Assembly (NCBI GenBank): GCA_017985935.1
Contig: JAGNWT010000037.1
Coordinates: 1-36,541, forward strand
Source: Anaerolineales bacterium
GTDB lineage: Bacteria > Chloroflexota > Anaerolineae > Anaerolineales > Villigracilaceae
Direction: 5' to 3'
DNA length: 36,541 nt
The translations under genes were made by a program, and so were the position numbers. The notes under the pieces were generated by a model, which searched no databases, was not told where the DNA came from, and saw only the letters and a list, made by a program, of their open reading frames with translations. Position 1 is the first letter of the stretch. Every line of letters starts with the position of its first letter. Of this stretch, positions 35,585 to 36,541 are shown piece by piece.

Positions 35585-36144
35585 GATTGCTCACTATTCA
35601 CTTGGGTCTGGTCACCAGGAACGGAATCTTGCTCACTACCGGTTAACATCTCTGCAGCCTTCCTTTTCTCTTCTCTTTCCTTGACCCAAACGCCAAGGAG
35701 CAACACAACAACACCAATGGAGATGGAAGCGTCTGCCAGGTTCAAAACCGGAAAGGTTCCCACAGAAATAAAATCCGTTACCTTGCCCATCATCAGCCGG
35801 TCGATCAAATTACCAGCCGCGCCTGCAAGCTGCAACCCCATCGCGAGGCGCAGAGTCCAATCTTCCTTCTCCACCTGACCATAGTAATAAATGATCGCCG
35901 AGATCACAATGAACGCCAGAATGGTGAATACCATGTTCCCGTTCTGAAACATTCCAAAAGCCGCGCCGCTGTTATACCAATGCACGATCCGCGCATAAGG
36001 AGAAAGCCACTCCATACCCTGGGGCAGCCACATCCCGCCATACTCAATATTCTCGCGTACCAGCCACTTTGTCCATTGGTCCAGCCCGGTTACAAAACCC
36101 GCCAGTCCCAATAACCCCAAATAATCTATCACTTTCGATTTCAA
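35581..36144 (-). CDS. lspA: Lipoprotein signal peptidase (signal peptidase II)
   Basis: This aspartyl protease removes signal peptides from diacylglyceryl-modified prolipoproteins. The 187-residue protein has four membrane helices and the catalytic pair D115 (GNLIDR) and D138 (LNLADAS). The C-terminus has an extra charged tail of about 35 residues. The start codon is TTG at 36144, with GAGGTG about 4 nt upstream. No ATG occurs in a suitable position. It lies 28 nt after alr and overlaps rluD by 4 nt. It acts after Lgt, which is encoded elsewhere in this window. Confidence 0.94.
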   Translation of the reverse strand: MKSKVIDYLGLLGLAGFVTGLDQWTKWLVRENIEYGGMWLPQGMEWLSPYARIVHWYNSGAAFGMFQNGNMVFTILAFIVISAIIYYYGQVEKEDWTLRLAMGLQLAGAAGNLIDRLMMGKVTDFISVGTFPVLNLADASISIGVVVLLLGVWVKEREEKRKAAEMLTGSEQDSVPGDQTQVNSEQS

Positions 36145-36172
36145 CTTTCACCTCAATATAAAAATAGTCCGC

Positions 36173-36541
36173 CTATTTTACCGCACCGACAAAGACCCTC
36201 GGTACACGCGCACTGATATTTGTCATCACTTCGTATTCGTTCGTGCCAGCCCAATCTGCGTGCTCTTCGGGAGTGATGCCCCCGCCGAGCAGCGTAACCT
36301 CATCCCCCACCTTGATCTCATCCCCGCCCGCGTTGACCATGAACTGATCCATGCACACCCGCCCCACCTGCGGATAGGACTTGCCATGGATGAGCACCCG
36401 TCCTTGATTGGTGTTGCGGCGGAAGTACCCATCGGCGTATCCACACGGGACAGTGACGATCCGGGACTCCGCCCCAGCCTGCCACAGCGACCCATAGCTG
36501 ACTGCACGCCCCGGCAGGGTGACCTTACTGTACACCACTTT
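36173..36541 (-). CDS. alr: Alanine racemase, C-terminal part (runs off window)
   Basis: Alanine racemase is a PLP enzyme that supplies D-alanine for peptidoglycan. Only the last 122 codons are present, and the frame is open to the window edge, so the gene continues past 36541. The segment has the C-terminal beta-domain motifs AVSYG, PCGYADGYFR and VGRVCMDQFMV, which belong to alanine racemase, and MTNISARVPRVF at the end. It is the first visible gene of the alr-lspA-rluD unit. Confidence 0.93.
   Translation of the reverse strand, partial: KVVYSKVTLPGRAVSYGSLWQAGAESRIVTVPCGYADGYFRRNTNQGRVLIHGKSYPQVGRVCMDQFMVNAGGDEIKVGDEVTLLGGGITPEEHADWAGTNEYEVMTNISARVPRVFVGAVK

Noticed and set aside
1..36541. 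CRISPR arrays, insertion sequences, prophage or integrative element boundaries
   Set aside because: There are no regularly spaced repeats, transposase or integrase frames, or attachment-site repeats beside the tRNA genes.

Overview
The window looks like an ordinary chromosomal segment of a Chloroflexota bacterium, probably class Anaerolineae. This is an inference from overall gene content, the many PAS/GAF/HD-GYP proteins, a 7TM-GAF regulator and protein-level resemblance. No 16S or database comparison was possible. There are no insertion sequences, prophage genes, CRISPR arrays or other signs of a mobile island. No stretch above 300 bases lacks a gene.

Region 1 (1-7.3 kb, minus strand) is the translation/transcription core: rpoB, then rpsL, rpsG, fusA and the start of tuf. 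rpoC is absent from its usual place between rpoB and rpsL. In its place is a 185-bp spacer with its own promoter and a structured leader. Divergent from rpoB is a tRNA-Phe/Gly/Cys cluster (7.4-7.8 kb) with a near-consensus promoter and an intrinsic terminator.

Region 2 (7.9-12.9 kb, plus) is one 1674-residue membrane protein with PAS, GAF and HD-GYP domains. It converges on tyrS.

Region 3 (12.9-16.5 kb) holds an SDR39U1-type protein, a lipoprotein and tyrS on the minus strand, and a small HNH protein on the plus strand. The 157-bp tyrS leader is the most striking element in the window. It encodes a 16-codon peptide with four tandem Tyr codons, followed by an intrinsic terminator and a mutually exclusive alternative helix. 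This is the layout of a ribosome-mediated transcription attenuator.

Region 4 (16.5-28.7 kb, minus) is a long co-directional run: purine nucleoside phosphorylase, a membrane/Ig-like protein, a GNAT acetyltransferase, a 7TM-GAF-HTH protein, an S1-domain protein, an FtsK translocase, a CDP-alcohol phosphatidyltransferase, Lgt, an ABC ATPase and permease, and a metallo-beta-lactamase-fold hydrolase. Short gaps suggest one or a few operons.

Region 5 (28.7-33.5 kb, plus) is a translationally coupled pair: a membrane GAF-HD-GYP protein (predicted c-di-GMP hydrolase) and a membrane GAF-GGDEF protein (predicted c-di-GMP synthase).

Region 6 (33.5-36.5 kb, minus) carries alr (partial), lspA and rluD, then a terminator and threonine aldolase. 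Lgt and LspA in the same window supply two steps of lipoprotein maturation, and the lipoprotein at 14.3-15.0 kb is a plausible client.
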